Shown here: positions 8,169 through 17,129 of the stretch, piece after piece
Layout: each line of letters opens with the position of its first letter
Numbering within the stretch: position 1 is the stretch's first letter
Source: Thiotrichaceae bacterium
Lineage (GTDB): Bacteria; Pseudomonadota; Gammaproteobacteria; Eutrophobiales; Eutrophobiaceae
Reading direction: 5' to 3'
NCBI GenBank assembly: GCA_012960105.1
Contig: DUBV01000022.1
Location: forward strand, 62,001-126,000
DNA length: 64,000 nucleotides
Program-made: the position numbers and the translations under genes
Notes under the pieces: model-generated
Databases searched by the model: none
Told to the model about the DNA's origin: nothing
What the model saw: only the letters and a program-made list of their open reading frames with translations

Positions 8169-8978
8169 TTATCTAGCTAGAAACTCGCTATAAGTATGCA
8201 GGAGATTCGGTTGTTCCCAATGCAAGAAATGTCCCGCCCCAGGAATCAATTTATATTCACAGTCTGGAATTTTGGACGATACTTTTTTGATATCACTCTG
8301 ATCGAGAATAGCATCATACTCACCTGTCAAAATTAGCGTGGTAGCGGTTATCTTTCCCAGTTCTATATATTCTTCGATATCAGAAGCTTTATCGACAAAT
8401 TCACAATGTTCATAAAAGCTAAGAAATTGTTCTCGGCTCATATCGCGAAATTGATCAATCATCTGTTTCTTTTGCGTTTCAGGTATATGTTGTCCGAATT
8501 TTTCTATCATCAACGGCGCGATTTCTTCAGTTTTATTACCATTGAACAAATTCTGCCCCGCCTTGATAATGTCTCTGACAGCTTTGCTTGGTTTTGCACC
8601 AAAGCTGCCTAGGATCATTTTGTCGATTAATTCAGGATGACGTGCGGCAATTGCAGTAGAAATGATGGTTCCCCATGATGCTGCGGCTAAAATTACAGTA
8701 CCATTGCGATTCGTTTCTTTAATAATATTGTGCAAAATATCAACTTGCTCATCGAAACTAATACCATACGAGCCTGACAGGATAGACGCTCGACCCTGAC
8801 CAGGCAGATCAAATAGCACAACTGAGTAATCGGCAACGAAATGACTTACAAACGAACGCCAAGCCGCCATCGTCTGTTTGGCACCACTAATACAGATAAT
8901 AGTCTTTTTAGCCTCACCATAGATTCGATAAGGAACTAGGAATCGTCCTAGCTTAAGTTCGCCTTTCTTAATTTTCAT
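8169..8978 (-). CDS. Alpha/beta-hydrolase-fold protein resembling RhlA/PhaG acyltransferases
   Basis: A 269-residue alpha/beta hydrolase. The order ISGAKQTMAAW, VVLFDLPGQG, AASWGTIIS, LTGEYDAIL and GAGHFLHWEQ follows RhlA and PhaG closely, including the nucleophile elbow ASWG in place of the usual GxSxG. RhlA/PhaG proteins make or transfer 3-hydroxyacyl chains from the fatty-acid pathway to CoA or to each other. Predicted triad: Ser in ASWG, Asp in GEYD, His in GHF. No signal peptide, so cytoplasmic. An ordinary esterase remains possible. It leads a two-gene unit with the JmjC-type cupin. Confidence 0.75.
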   Translation of the reverse strand: MKIKKGELKLGRFLVPYRIYGEAKKTIICISGAKQTMAAWRSFVSHFVADYSVVLFDLPGQGRASILSGSYGISFDEQVDILHNIIKETNRNGTVILAAASWGTIISTAIAARHPELIDKMILGSFGAKPSKAVRDIIKAGQNLFNGNKTEEIAPLMIEKFGQHIPETQKKQMIDQFRDMSREQFLSFYEHCEFVDKASDIEEYIELGKITATTLILTGEYDAILDQSDIKKVSSKIPDCEYKLIPGAGHFLHWEQPNLLHTYSEFLAR

Positions 8979-9114
8979 CGATTAAATATATTGTATGTAT
9001 TTGATTATATTGATAAATTTAATGTGCATCAGTAAATTAATAAATAATTTAGATTCCCATCTATTTTTTCAGGAAATTGCGAAAAATTCTAGGCACTCCT
9101 GAACAATTCAAGAA

Positions 9115-9264
9115 CTAGTTATCAATTCTTTTATTAGTAAATCTCGGTCTACGACGGTATATTTTCGACCAGATTATTCTGACAAAGTTCTCATTCTTGA
9201 TTGAACCGATCTCTTTACCTTGAAATAGTGACTCCATTGTACCATCAGGTAACCAGCGGATGAC
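9115..9264 (-). pseudogene. Remnant of a coding frame, possibly a chalcone-isomerase-like domain end
   Basis: The 8979-9381 gap holds no complete gene. Read on the minus strand, 9264 to 9115 is open for 49 codons after a stop and gives VIRWLPDGTMESLFQGKEIG and then a basic tail RRRPRFTNKR before TAG. The pattern WLPDGT...GKEIG...FVRIIW resembles the C-terminal part of bacterial chalcone-isomerase-like proteins, but there is no start codon and no upstream domain. I read it as a decayed fragment; it may also be chance. Confidence 0.28.
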
Positions 9265-9381
9265 AAATTAATAAACACCTAACACTCAATATTGGGTTAT
9301 TACACAACAGTGAAAGTCACTATTAATGCAGTTTGAAAAGCTCTAATCCGCGTATTCTAAACAATTGTTTTCAAAATAAAA

Positions 9382-12120
9382 CTATTTATTCTTTGAGCTT
9401 GCCACCATATCGGCCAAACGTTGACCCAGAATATAGCAAATATTGAAATTTAATTTGGCGACAATATTCGGGAAGAATTTCAGATCATCCTGCATGCGTT
9501 CATAATCAAATCGTAATACAGAGACATCATCTATTGCCACTACGTCGGCGGTTCTTTCAGTTTCACGAATATAGCCAATCTCACCAAAGACCTGCCCCGG
9601 CATCAATATGGCCAAGGAACGAGATTCACCATCATCTTTTCTGACTACTTCTGCTTTGCCAGAAAGAATTAAATACATATCTCGACCAATTGAACCTTGC
9701 TCAACTAATAGATCGCCTTTTTTAAACTCATTCAACTCAGAGATTAAAATTGCTTTGCGACGCTGATAATCCGTCATGTTCTGTAATAATGGACTGCCAT
9801 CCAGCACATCACGATCAACAGACATGGCGAGTATTTGATACAGACCTACAAGCCGTATGCGCGACATAATAATTGGCGTAATCAATAGATTAGCAAAGAT
9901 TGAAAACAACATGGTTGCTGCAGCCAACGCCCCAAACTGAGCAACGATAGTAAAATTTGAAAAGATAAGAACGCCAAAGCCCAGAGCCAGCGCGATACTG
10001 GATACTATCAGCGGCGTGGCTTCTTCACGTACAGCCGTATTGACTGCTTCGATATAATCGGAGGTGTATCTACATAGCTCATTATAGCGCGCTAACAAAT
10101 GAATAGTGCCATCAATAGCAATACCAATCGCTATTACCGCAACCATCGCCGTACCCGGATTTAGTGGAATATCTAAATAGCCCATAATACCAAACATTAA
10201 AGTGATTGGAATGATCGCCGGTACTAATGCAATGAGTCCACCTTTAAAAGAGGTAAACATCGCTGACATAATTAGAAAGATTAACGTCAATAAAATCACT
10301 AGCGCTTTTACCTGCGCAACCATCAAGCTTTCAGCCGCATGATTCACCATTAAGTTTTCACTAACGATATGAGATGTCATATGTGAGCCGGCAATTTCCT
10401 TCATGACATCTTCCAACTCTCTAATATACTTATTAAGCGAATGTGAGTCGGTAATGTTATGGCGCACAACAATATTGGCGCGACTGTAATCATGACTAAC
10501 ATAACTATCCAGATCACTTCGGTGAAAAAACATCAAATATTGAGCGATTAGTTTACGAGTTTCCGGAATGGAATCTTCTATACCGCTATTACGAAATTCA
10601 CGATTAATAAATTTTAAATGATCGGCTAAAGAGATGCTGCGATCGTAAACGCCCTGACTATCAAGGAAATCCTGTATGTCAGATAGTTTTTTAATATTTT
10701 TTGGTTCTTGAAATGCTTTTGCATGTTTAGATTCTAGCGATATAAAAAATATTTTTACCCCGGCAAGATCTTCATGTATGCGTTTGACATCTTGTATCAA
10801 CGGACGATCACTTTGAAAATACGATAATGGATCATTGGTAACGTAAAGTTTGGATGCCTGAAATACAAAAAACAAACATAACGCAGCAGTCATCATTAAT
10901 GTCGACAATGGAAAATGATCCTGAGAGTAACGAAATATACGCATCAAACGATTAGGCACACTATTCGTTTCTTTATCTTTAACCAGGCTGGTATTTTTAT
11001 CTGAAGCAAATATAGACAACATTAGAGGCAGAACTAATACCGTAATAAAGCCATTCGCCAGCATGGCAAAGGTTGCTGCAATTGAGAAATGCTGGATTAA
11101 CCCAATATTGCTAAAGAGATTACTGGCAAAACCTAATGCTGTCGTTAAGACGGTTAATACTAGCGGCAAGCCAATATGTTTTGCCATGTACTTAACAGCG
11201 TGTTTCCGTGCATCAGCTTGATCCTTATTTTCATCTAGTCCCCGCAAAAATGCCGCCATCAAATGCGTGTCTTCGGTCGATCCAATCACAATGATTAATG
11301 ATGGGATCATTGCGCTTAAAATATTTAGCGGTATCCCGACCCAGCCCAAAAATCCAAATGTCCAGATGATGGTAATTATCGATGTAACCAAAGGGACTAT
11401 GGCTGATAACCAGCTGCGCATGAATATTAAAATGGATAACACCAAAATCACAGCAGACAATGGACCGAGCAACATAAAATCTTCATAAAGACTTTGTTTT
11501 AATTCGGCATTAATTCTCGGCGGACCAACTTGTGTAATATACTCAAACTCGGAAAGATGAACATTAATATGATCTTCCAGCGCTTGATAAATTTCTCGGC
11601 TAAAATTATTTCTATCATCTGCGTCAACAATCGAAACGATCATTGCCGTAACATTGCCATCCTCGGAAAAGAAGTTACCTAGATACAAAGGATTCGCCAA
11701 AGCACTTTCTTTTGCGCTTAATGCTTCCTCGACAGTCTTCGGTGCAGACCGGAGTACTGGCCGGGAAACTATTTTTCCATCGACACCATGAATCGTATGT
11801 AAACTAAATATACCGTCTACACGACTAACACCTTGCGTCTTTTCTATAGCAAGATGTAATTGTTCAAGATGTAGTAATTTTTCCGGCGTCCAAAGATTCT
11901 CATCTTTGATATAGATAATGGTTTTATTATCGGTACCAAATTCACCCATCACTTTTTGATAAATAACACGTGCGGGATCATCTGCTGGAATTAAGCTATC
12001 AATACCTGTATCGACTTGTAATCGTAACATGCCGATAACAGCGAGCAGCGTGACCATTAATAAAAACGCCGCTACAGGAACACGGCGTTTATAACCCAAC
12101 ATGCACGCTTGCACTATCAT
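9382..12120 (-). CDS. MMPL/RND-type exporter with C-terminal cyclic nucleotide-binding domain
   Basis: A 912-residue inner-membrane RND-superfamily transporter of the MMPL/HpnN type. It has TM1 at about 14-34, a large periplasmic loop, a first sterol-sensing-like bundle starting near 220, a second loop and a second bundle ending near 755. Residues about 780-905 form a cNMP-binding (CRP-like) domain: FKKGDLLVEQGSIGRDMYLI, then GQVFGEIGYIRETERTADVV, with a phosphate-binding-cassette-like GEIG...R-T pattern. The domain suggests gating by a cyclic nucleotide, but binding is not proven. Its start overlaps the upstream LolA-like gene (ATGA), so both are translated together. Family members export lipids or hopanoids; substrate unknown. 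Confidence 0.88.
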   Translation of the reverse strand: MIVQACMLGYKRRVPVAAFLLMVTLLAVIGMLRLQVDTGIDSLIPADDPARVIYQKVMGEFGTDNKTIIYIKDENLWTPEKLLHLEQLHLAIEKTQGVSRVDGIFSLHTIHGVDGKIVSRPVLRSAPKTVEEALSAKESALANPLYLGNFFSEDGNVTAMIVSIVDADDRNNFSREIYQALEDHINVHLSEFEYITQVGPPRINAELKQSLYEDFMLLGPLSAVILVLSILIFMRSWLSAIVPLVTSIITIIWTFGFLGWVGIPLNILSAMIPSLIIVIGSTEDTHLMAAFLRGLDENKDQADARKHAVKYMAKHIGLPLVLTVLTTALGFASNLFSNIGLIQHFSIAATFAMLANGFITVLVLPLMLSIFASDKNTSLVKDKETNSVPNRLMRIFRYSQDHFPLSTLMMTAALCLFFVFQASKLYVTNDPLSYFQSDRPLIQDVKRIHEDLAGVKIFFISLESKHAKAFQEPKNIKKLSDIQDFLDSQGVYDRSISLADHLKFINREFRNSGIEDSIPETRKLIAQYLMFFHRSDLDSYVSHDYSRANIVVRHNITDSHSLNKYIRELEDVMKEIAGSHMTSHIVSENLMVNHAAESLMVAQVKALVILLTLIFLIMSAMFTSFKGGLIALVPAIIPITLMFGIMGYLDIPLNPGTAMVAVIAIGIAIDGTIHLLARYNELCRYTSDYIEAVNTAVREEATPLIVSSIALALGFGVLIFSNFTIVAQFGALAAATMLFSIFANLLITPIIMSRIRLVGLYQILAMSVDRDVLDGSPLLQNMTDYQRRKAILISELNEFKKGDLLVEQGSIGRDMYLILSGKAEVVRKDDGESRSLAILMPGQVFGEIGYIRETERTADVVAIDDVSVLRFDYERMQDDLKFFPNIVAKLNFNICYILGQRLADMVASSKNK

Positions 12121-13031
12121 TCTCTTGCTTCCTCTATCATGTCCTCAAACATTTCAAAATCAACTTCATCCATAGTCGGTTCCTCTACAGGTTCTTCATA
12201 CGGATAATGCTCATATAACCATTGGGCAGTAAATACTTCGGCAGGAACATAATCATGTGAAAACACACGCCTGGTTATTTTGATTAATGATTGATGCTGT
12301 AGTTTTTTATCTTCCATTAAAATCATATTCGCGCGCCACATATCGCCATCAACGGCTTTAAGATTATGGTGCGTCTGTGTACGTGATATACGTCCCCGCT
12401 TATCATAATGATACGTTAATGTAATATATAAGTTATCCTGCTGCACAAAGTGCTTTCGTAAAATTTGTTTTTTTTCAAACTCATCATCAGCGCGATAAAC
12501 ATCCAGTATAAAATATTTAATACCTTCCATTTCTCCATCATCACGACGTTCATAATAATGATCAGACAATACTTCGCCAGTCAGATTTTCTACCGAAAAA
12601 TCGGTGCCAAGAAAATTATCATTACTACCTTCGCCGGCACTTTCGATTAACTGCTCACCAAACGCAGGCAAATAAATATATTTCTTTGTATTGCCATCAA
12701 CATCACGATTCGCTAACAGAGCGACACCTTTTACTTCTCTTGGGTATTCAAACAATAATAAAAAATCTACCGAACCATCTTTCTCTACTCTTGAGTAACG
12801 TTTGGCTTTACGTGTATCACGTTTACCATGTCGATCTTCCATCACCATGGATTGTTCCTCATAAATATAGGGAAACTGTTGATGACGCTTTTGAACTTCT
12901 TCCATTATTTCATCACCACTAGTTTCTTTACTGACATAAGCAAAGCTCTCTTGCGCAAGCAGACAACTAATCAGTAAAACAAATACAGTAGATTTATAAG
13001 GTAAAGATTTCATCAGAATTTGTTTATGCAA
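12117..13031 (-). CDS. Outer-membrane lipoprotein-sorting (LolA-like) periplasmic protein
   Basis: A 304-residue secreted protein with a signal peptide (hydrophobic FVLLISCLLAQESFA, cleavage probably after SFA near residue 32). The body matches the LolA-like family often paired with MMPL exporters: YSRVEKDGSVDFLLLFEYP, VKGVALLANRD, KKYIYLPAF and the late GRISRTQTHHN. The fold would give a hydrophobic half-barrel for carrying a lipid through the periplasm. The tail is strongly acidic. It overlaps the exporter by four bases and begins 3 bases after pqiC, so it sits inside the pqi unit and probably takes lipid from or to the exporter. Confidence 0.8.
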   Translation of the reverse strand: MHKQILMKSLPYKSTVFVLLISCLLAQESFAYVSKETSGDEIMEEVQKRHQQFPYIYEEQSMVMEDRHGKRDTRKAKRYSRVEKDGSVDFLLLFEYPREVKGVALLANRDVDGNTKKYIYLPAFGEQLIESAGEGSNDNFLGTDFSVENLTGEVLSDHYYERRDDGEMEGIKYFILDVYRADDEFEKKQILRKHFVQQDNLYITLTYHYDKRGRISRTQTHHNLKAVDGDMWRANMILMEDKKLQHQSLIKITRRVFSHDYVPAEVFTAQWLYEHYPYEEPVEEPTMDEVDFEMFEDMIEEARE

Positions 13032-13034
13032 ACA

Positions 13035-13640
13035 TTACTCTTGGTTAATTATAGAGTCGGCAATACGCGCACTGAGTTCACCGTATAATTGTCGCATTGA
13101 TGCGACCATCTGGTCATAGTTATCTTTTTCTATGCTCTTTTCACTTTGAAGTTCAGCACTAAATACGCCTAGCGATTCTGTTTGAGCGCTGCTGCTAAGT
13201 TGCCAACGCGCAACAAGTTGTACGATGTTATTAACATCGAGTTCAAATTGTTCGATGTGAATTTGCACACGATAGTCCGGTGATGACGTAGAACGATTTA
13301 AAGGCGTGGCAACATCAATTGTTGATAATAAGCGTGATAAGTTTCTTGCCATGCTGCGTAGCAAGTTCTTACGTAAGTTTTCTCCCCACTGATTTCCATC
13401 TGAAAACTCCAGTCGACTTTCACCAACACGTGAAGCAATTTGAAAACGTTCCAGATATTGCGGAATATGTAAATCAAGTATCTCAATACTAAGAGGTCTA
13501 ACTGCTGAGACCGTTTCGCTAGCGTAGTCGACCGGCTCTACCAAATAATATCGTGTTGGTGTTGTGCCTCCGCCCATACAAGCACTTAATAGGCTGGTAA
13601 CAAATAACAACAGACTTAATTTACAACTCGAATTCAACAT
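13035..13640 (-). CDS. pqiC: PqiC-type lipoprotein (ABC-type transport auxiliary component)
   Basis: A 201-residue lipoprotein with signal peptide and lipobox LLSAC, Cys at residue 21. The mature start TTPTRYYLVEPVDYA and the pattern IEILDLHIPQYLERFQI fit the PqiC/DUF330 family. PqiC is an outer-membrane lipoprotein that forms rings docking with the PqiB tube, completing the route between membranes. It lies 21 bases after pqiB and 3 bases before the LolA-like gene. Confidence 0.85.
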   Translation of the reverse strand: MLNSSCKLSLLLFVTSLLSACMGGGTTPTRYYLVEPVDYASETVSAVRPLSIEILDLHIPQYLERFQIASRVGESRLEFSDGNQWGENLRKNLLRSMARNLSRLLSTIDVATPLNRSTSSPDYRVQIHIEQFELDVNNIVQLVARWQLSSSAQTESLGVFSAELQSEKSIEKDNYDQMVASMRQLYGELSARIADSIINQE

Positions 13641-13661
13641 TATTTTTTATACTCCATAGGT

Positions 13662-15341
13662 CTACTCATCCTTGCCAAAAATCAAAGATTGCGGGTTACG
13701 TTCCAGAGTCTCAACTAATGAGCGAATAGAACGTGCCGTCTCTTCCAGTTCGCCGGTTAATTTAATCAGGTTATATTGTGCCGGCGAATTTGGCTCGAGT
13801 ATTTTATTGGTTCTGCCCAAGGTGACGATTAAACTTTCCAGCGCTAGATGACCGGCATTGATTGCTTCCTGAATATTCGACTCGTCTACTTTCTGCATAA
13901 TAGTCTTGAATTTATTCAACGATATTTGCAAGTCTTCTACTGCTGTAGGAATACCCGGTAAGGTAATTAATTTGTTTGCATTGCCTATTGTTTTATCGGC
14001 AGTAATTAATGTTGAGTTAGCATTCTTAATAGTATCGAGTAATACCGTTGTTACTTCATCAATATCAATGGCATTAAACTTGGCTAACAAGTCTTCAACC
14101 GACTTAGTAATGGCACCAAAATTCGCCGTTCCTAATGTTGGTAATTCTGGAAACTGTGTTTCTTCGCCGCTGAGACTAATCGGCGTATCCGGATGCATGT
14201 CTAGTTCGACATATAACTGACTGGTTAATAAGCTACCTGTTTTCAAACGCGCTCTAAGTCCACGTTCAACTAATGTATCCAGAGTTCGATAAGAGGAACT
14301 GGTATCTTCGCTACCACGCTCGATAATTCTTTGTAATTCAATCTCAATCAAAACAGGAATACGGAAAGTTGTATCTTCTTTATCAAACTCGAGACGGACA
14401 TCTAACACCGAACCTACTTTAATACCTTTAAATTCAACTGGTGCGCCTAGACTTAAGCCGCGCACAGAGCTGTCGAAGAACATAATGAATTTTAGCTTGC
14501 GGGTATAGGAACGTTCTTCAAGCACGTCAAAACTTTCATTCAACGTAAAAACCAGGTTATCTACATCAGTTGACGCTTGTTCCAAAGTTTCTGGCGTATC
14601 AAATGCAATACCGCCAAACATCAATGAACGTATCGATTCGGTTTGTACTTTAAATCCATCTGCACCCATAGAGACATTAATACCGCTAACATTCCAGAAA
14701 TAAGTATTACCTCGGATAAGTTGATCAAAGGGATCTTTAATAAAAGCATGAACATAAACGCTCTTACGATCATTACCCAGCTCATAGCCTAAAACTTCAC
14801 CGGCAAGCAAACCTTGATAATAAATTGGAGAACCACGATCAATCGAACCAAGCTTCTGAGTTACCAGCACGATTTCTTTACCTTGCTCGTCAGCTTTAAC
14901 AACGGGTTGTTTTTCCAAGCCAACGAAATGTCGCTGTGCAGCACCGGGACCAGGTTCAATTTCAATATATGCGCCTGATATTAATGTACTCAGACCAGAA
15001 GCACCTTGTAAACCAAGTTGCGGTTTCACTACCCAGAAACGAGTACTACGGCGTAGAAATTTCTCTGAACCCTGACTGAATTCGGCCGTTAGGATGACAT
15101 TCGAAAAATCATCACTGAATTTAATGCGTTCAACAACGCCGATATCTACATTCTTATATTTGACCTTGGTTTTACCTACTTCAATTCCTTCCGCCGTTTT
15201 AAAGCTAATACTGATCTGCGGACCTTGTTCAGATAGAGTTTTCACCACTAGCCAGCCTCCTACCAACAAGGTAATAAGAGGGATTATCCAGACGATAGAA
15301 GGGCCGGATTGTTTACTTACTTGTGGGCTTGAGATTTCCAT
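13662..15341 (-). CDS. pqiB: PqiB-type intermembrane transport protein (three MCE domains)
   Basis: A 559-residue protein, close to E. coli PqiB (546). One TM near residues 17-35 (IVWIIPLITLLVGGWLVV) anchors it in the inner membrane. Three MCE domains follow, roughly residues 40-130, 160-225 and 285-390; each opens with a beta motif such as GIEVGKTKVKYKNVDIGVV, YQGLLAGEVLGY and LGAPVEFKGIKVGSVL. A C-terminal helical needle (about 405-545) ends the protein. Such hexamers form a periplasm-spanning tube for lipids. It is separated from pqiA by a 160-bp repeat element. Confidence 0.92.
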   Translation of the reverse strand: MEISSPQVSKQSGPSIVWIIPLITLLVGGWLVVKTLSEQGPQISISFKTAEGIEVGKTKVKYKNVDIGVVERIKFSDDFSNVILTAEFSQGSEKFLRRSTRFWVVKPQLGLQGASGLSTLISGAYIEIEPGPGAAQRHFVGLEKQPVVKADEQGKEIVLVTQKLGSIDRGSPIYYQGLLAGEVLGYELGNDRKSVYVHAFIKDPFDQLIRGNTYFWNVSGINVSMGADGFKVQTESIRSLMFGGIAFDTPETLEQASTDVDNLVFTLNESFDVLEERSYTRKLKFIMFFDSSVRGLSLGAPVEFKGIKVGSVLDVRLEFDKEDTTFRIPVLIEIELQRIIERGSEDTSSSYRTLDTLVERGLRARLKTGSLLTSQLYVELDMHPDTPISLSGEETQFPELPTLGTANFGAITKSVEDLLAKFNAIDIDEVTTVLLDTIKNANSTLITADKTIGNANKLITLPGIPTAVEDLQISLNKFKTIMQKVDESNIQEAINAGHLALESLIVTLGRTNKILEPNSPAQYNLIKLTGELEETARSIRSLVETLERNPQSLIFGKDE

Positions 15342-15348
15342 ATTTCCT

Positions 15349-15508
15349 ATACCCGTGATACTTGGAAATGTATATTTAGAGTGCGTCTGTTTTCATTCAG
15401 GACAAGGCGCGACGATGCCGCATGGTCATTCCCTGCAAAGAGGAGTAACGCCGTCATGGATGAAAACAGGCGTGCTATGGATATTGCATTTTCAGGTATC
15501 ATGGGTAT
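15349..15508 (-). repeat. MITE-like element B, copy 1 (160 bp)
   Basis: The left end is ATACCCGTGATACTTGGAAATG and the right end reads CATTTTCAGGTATCATGGGTAT on the same strand, an imperfect terminal inverted repeat of about 22 bp (one or two mismatches plus one inserted base). The interior (GCATGGTCATTCCCTGCAAAG, GATGAAAACAGGCGTGCTAT) recurs at 25476-25656. It fills nearly the whole pqiA-pqiB gap, ending 5 bases from the pqiA stop codon. No coding frame; non-autonomous mobile element is the best reading. Orientation sign here is arbitrary. Confidence 0.8.
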
Positions 15509-15513
15509 CTATC

Positions 15514-16767
15514 TTATTGTTCTTTTTCTCTAACATTATCCCAAATCAGTCTAGGATCAAAACTTTGCGCGGCAAACATGGTAATAACGACGGCAGCCGC
15601 AAAGAAAATAGCGCCAATTCCTGGCCGTATTGTTGATAATGCATCGAGACTCACCAAAGCAGATAGTAGGCCAACCAGAAAAATATCGACCATAGACCAG
15701 GCACCGACTATTTCGGTTATTCGATATAATAGTGTGCGATCACGAGGCCGCCAGACGGACTTTTTTTGCACACTGATTAATAGAAAACTCAGTGTAAATA
15801 ATTTTGTTACCGGCACAATAATACTGGCGACAAAGATAATCAGAGCTAATCCCCACATACCCGATTCTATTAAATGTAAGATACCGCTAATAATAGTACT
15901 GGGCTCACCTTTACCAAACCGTATTACTGTCATCACAGGATAGACATTAGCCGGGATTAACATCACCATTGCTGCGACCAACAACGCCCAGGTCGTTTCG
16001 ATGCTGTCCTTTTTTCTATGATGCAATACCGAATTACATCGAGGACAGTGTTGATCTTCATCAGAATCAAGGTTCAAATCAATACTCAAAAAGCCACAAG
16101 TATGGCAATTCAGAACGTTCTTATTCTCTCTATGAGCATTGGATAAATCGACAGAGGCATGTCCGGTTAATACCCAAAATTCATGAGGATTAAAACTTGC
16201 TCGTGCCGCTGTATAAATAATTAGCAAAAAAGCAAGAGCAAGAAGAGCTGGACCGAAAATCACATTTGCCAAATCTTGTAACTTAACAATGCCAATTAAT
16301 ACACCGAGCATGAATACACCGATCAGACTCCACGGCATCAGAGCATTCACCAAACTGTATACCCGACCCACATATGGAGCCACTTTCCCCAAACTTGCCG
16401 GAATCAATAAATACAACATGCCGATGATAACAATTAGTGGGAATAGGATACTGGTGATAAATATAAGTATGCCAAGTTCGCCCATACCCATCTCGTACAT
16501 AGCCCAACCACTGGAGAATAAAATATTTTCAACGACACGACCGCTCAATTCCAAAGAGATAAAAGGAAAACTATTGGCAATAATGAAAAGTATTAAGGCA
16601 GCAACATACAACGCTAATGTGCGGTTTAATGAATCGGGGACATGACGATAAAGCAAGTTGCCGCAATGCAAGCAATTCGCCTTTGCGCCCACAGGGATCA
16701 ACTCGTAATGATGCAGATTATCGCACTCGTGACAGGCGATGATTTCCCCAATTAAACTATCAGCCAT
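15514..16767 (-). CDS. pqiA: PqiA-type inner-membrane protein
   Basis: A 417-residue polytopic membrane protein built from two similar halves. Each half starts with a zinc-ribbon-like four-Cys module: CHEC...CLHC at residues 12-36 and CHTC...CPRC near residues 221-245. Each is followed by about four TM helices (first half about 50-200, second about 258-405). PqiA is the inner-membrane partner that feeds lipid to the PqiB tube. It is the first gene of the minus-strand set pqiA-pqiB-pqiC-LolA-like-MMPL exporter. Confidence 0.92.
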   Translation of the reverse strand: MADSLIGEIIACHECDNLHHYELIPVGAKANCLHCGNLLYRHVPDSLNRTLALYVAALILFIIANSFPFISLELSGRVVENILFSSGWAMYEMGMGELGILIFITSILFPLIVIIGMLYLLIPASLGKVAPYVGRVYSLVNALMPWSLIGVFMLGVLIGIVKLQDLANVIFGPALLALAFLLIIYTAARASFNPHEFWVLTGHASVDLSNAHRENKNVLNCHTCGFLSIDLNLDSDEDQHCPRCNSVLHHRKKDSIETTWALLVAAMVMLIPANVYPVMTVIRFGKGEPSTIISGILHLIESGMWGLALIIFVASIIVPVTKLFTLSFLLISVQKKSVWRPRDRTLLYRITEIVGAWSMVDIFLVGLLSALVSLDALSTIRPGIGAIFFAAAVVITMFAAQSFDPRLIWDNVREKEQ

Positions 16768-16811
16768 GTGTTATTCCGGGTTTAGAACTTCTTATTATTT
16801 GATATTGCTTC

Positions 16812-16851
16812 CTCAGATACCCTCCTTTACCTCTGAGAATCTTGAATTATA
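16812..16851 (-). promoter_or_regulatory. Possible pqiA promoter and leader hairpin
   Basis: On the minus strand TATAAT is at 16851-16846, about 80 bases before the pqiA start. The transcript leader would contain CTCAGA (16837-16832) and TCTGAG (16817-16812), a perfect 6-bp inverted pair around a purine-rich loop. No convincing -35 is seen. The hairpin could be a protein site or an RNA structure; this is inference. Confidence 0.35.
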
Positions 16852-16902
16852 GCTGATTATGACCACTATTTTCCGTAACTTGGTAAAACTATAAATCTAA
16901 AC

Positions 16903-16926
16903 TTAAGGGGTCAGAGCCCTTTAATT
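16903..16926. repeat. Short imperfect palindrome, GGGGTCAGAGCCC type
   Basis: The 16768-17129 gap holds no gene. Apart from the pqiA promoter region it contains TTAAGGGGTCAGAGCCCTTT, an imperfect palindrome of a kind often found near IS200-like/Y1 transposase genes in proteobacteria. No transposase is present, so it may be a footprint of a lost element. The rest of the gap is AT-rich with no further structure that I can support. Confidence 0.35.
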
Positions 16927-17129
16927 CTTTAATTAGTATCTATGCAGAAGAGTTCTAAAGAATTTGGAATAATCCCCGAAGACAAGGTATTACCTTTTAC
17001 TATTTCTGCACATGTGGCAATAATAATTAAAATTAGAGTATCAGACAGACAACCATTAATATCTATAAAATACAACGTCTTACTTATTAATTAATACTTA
17101 CAGTCTAAATAGATACTATTATTAATTTA

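Noticed and set aside
15094-15636. Plus-strand 180-codon frame across the pqiA-pqiB gap
   Set aside because: It runs antisense through the ends of two strongly supported genes and through repeat element B; no protein-like composition.
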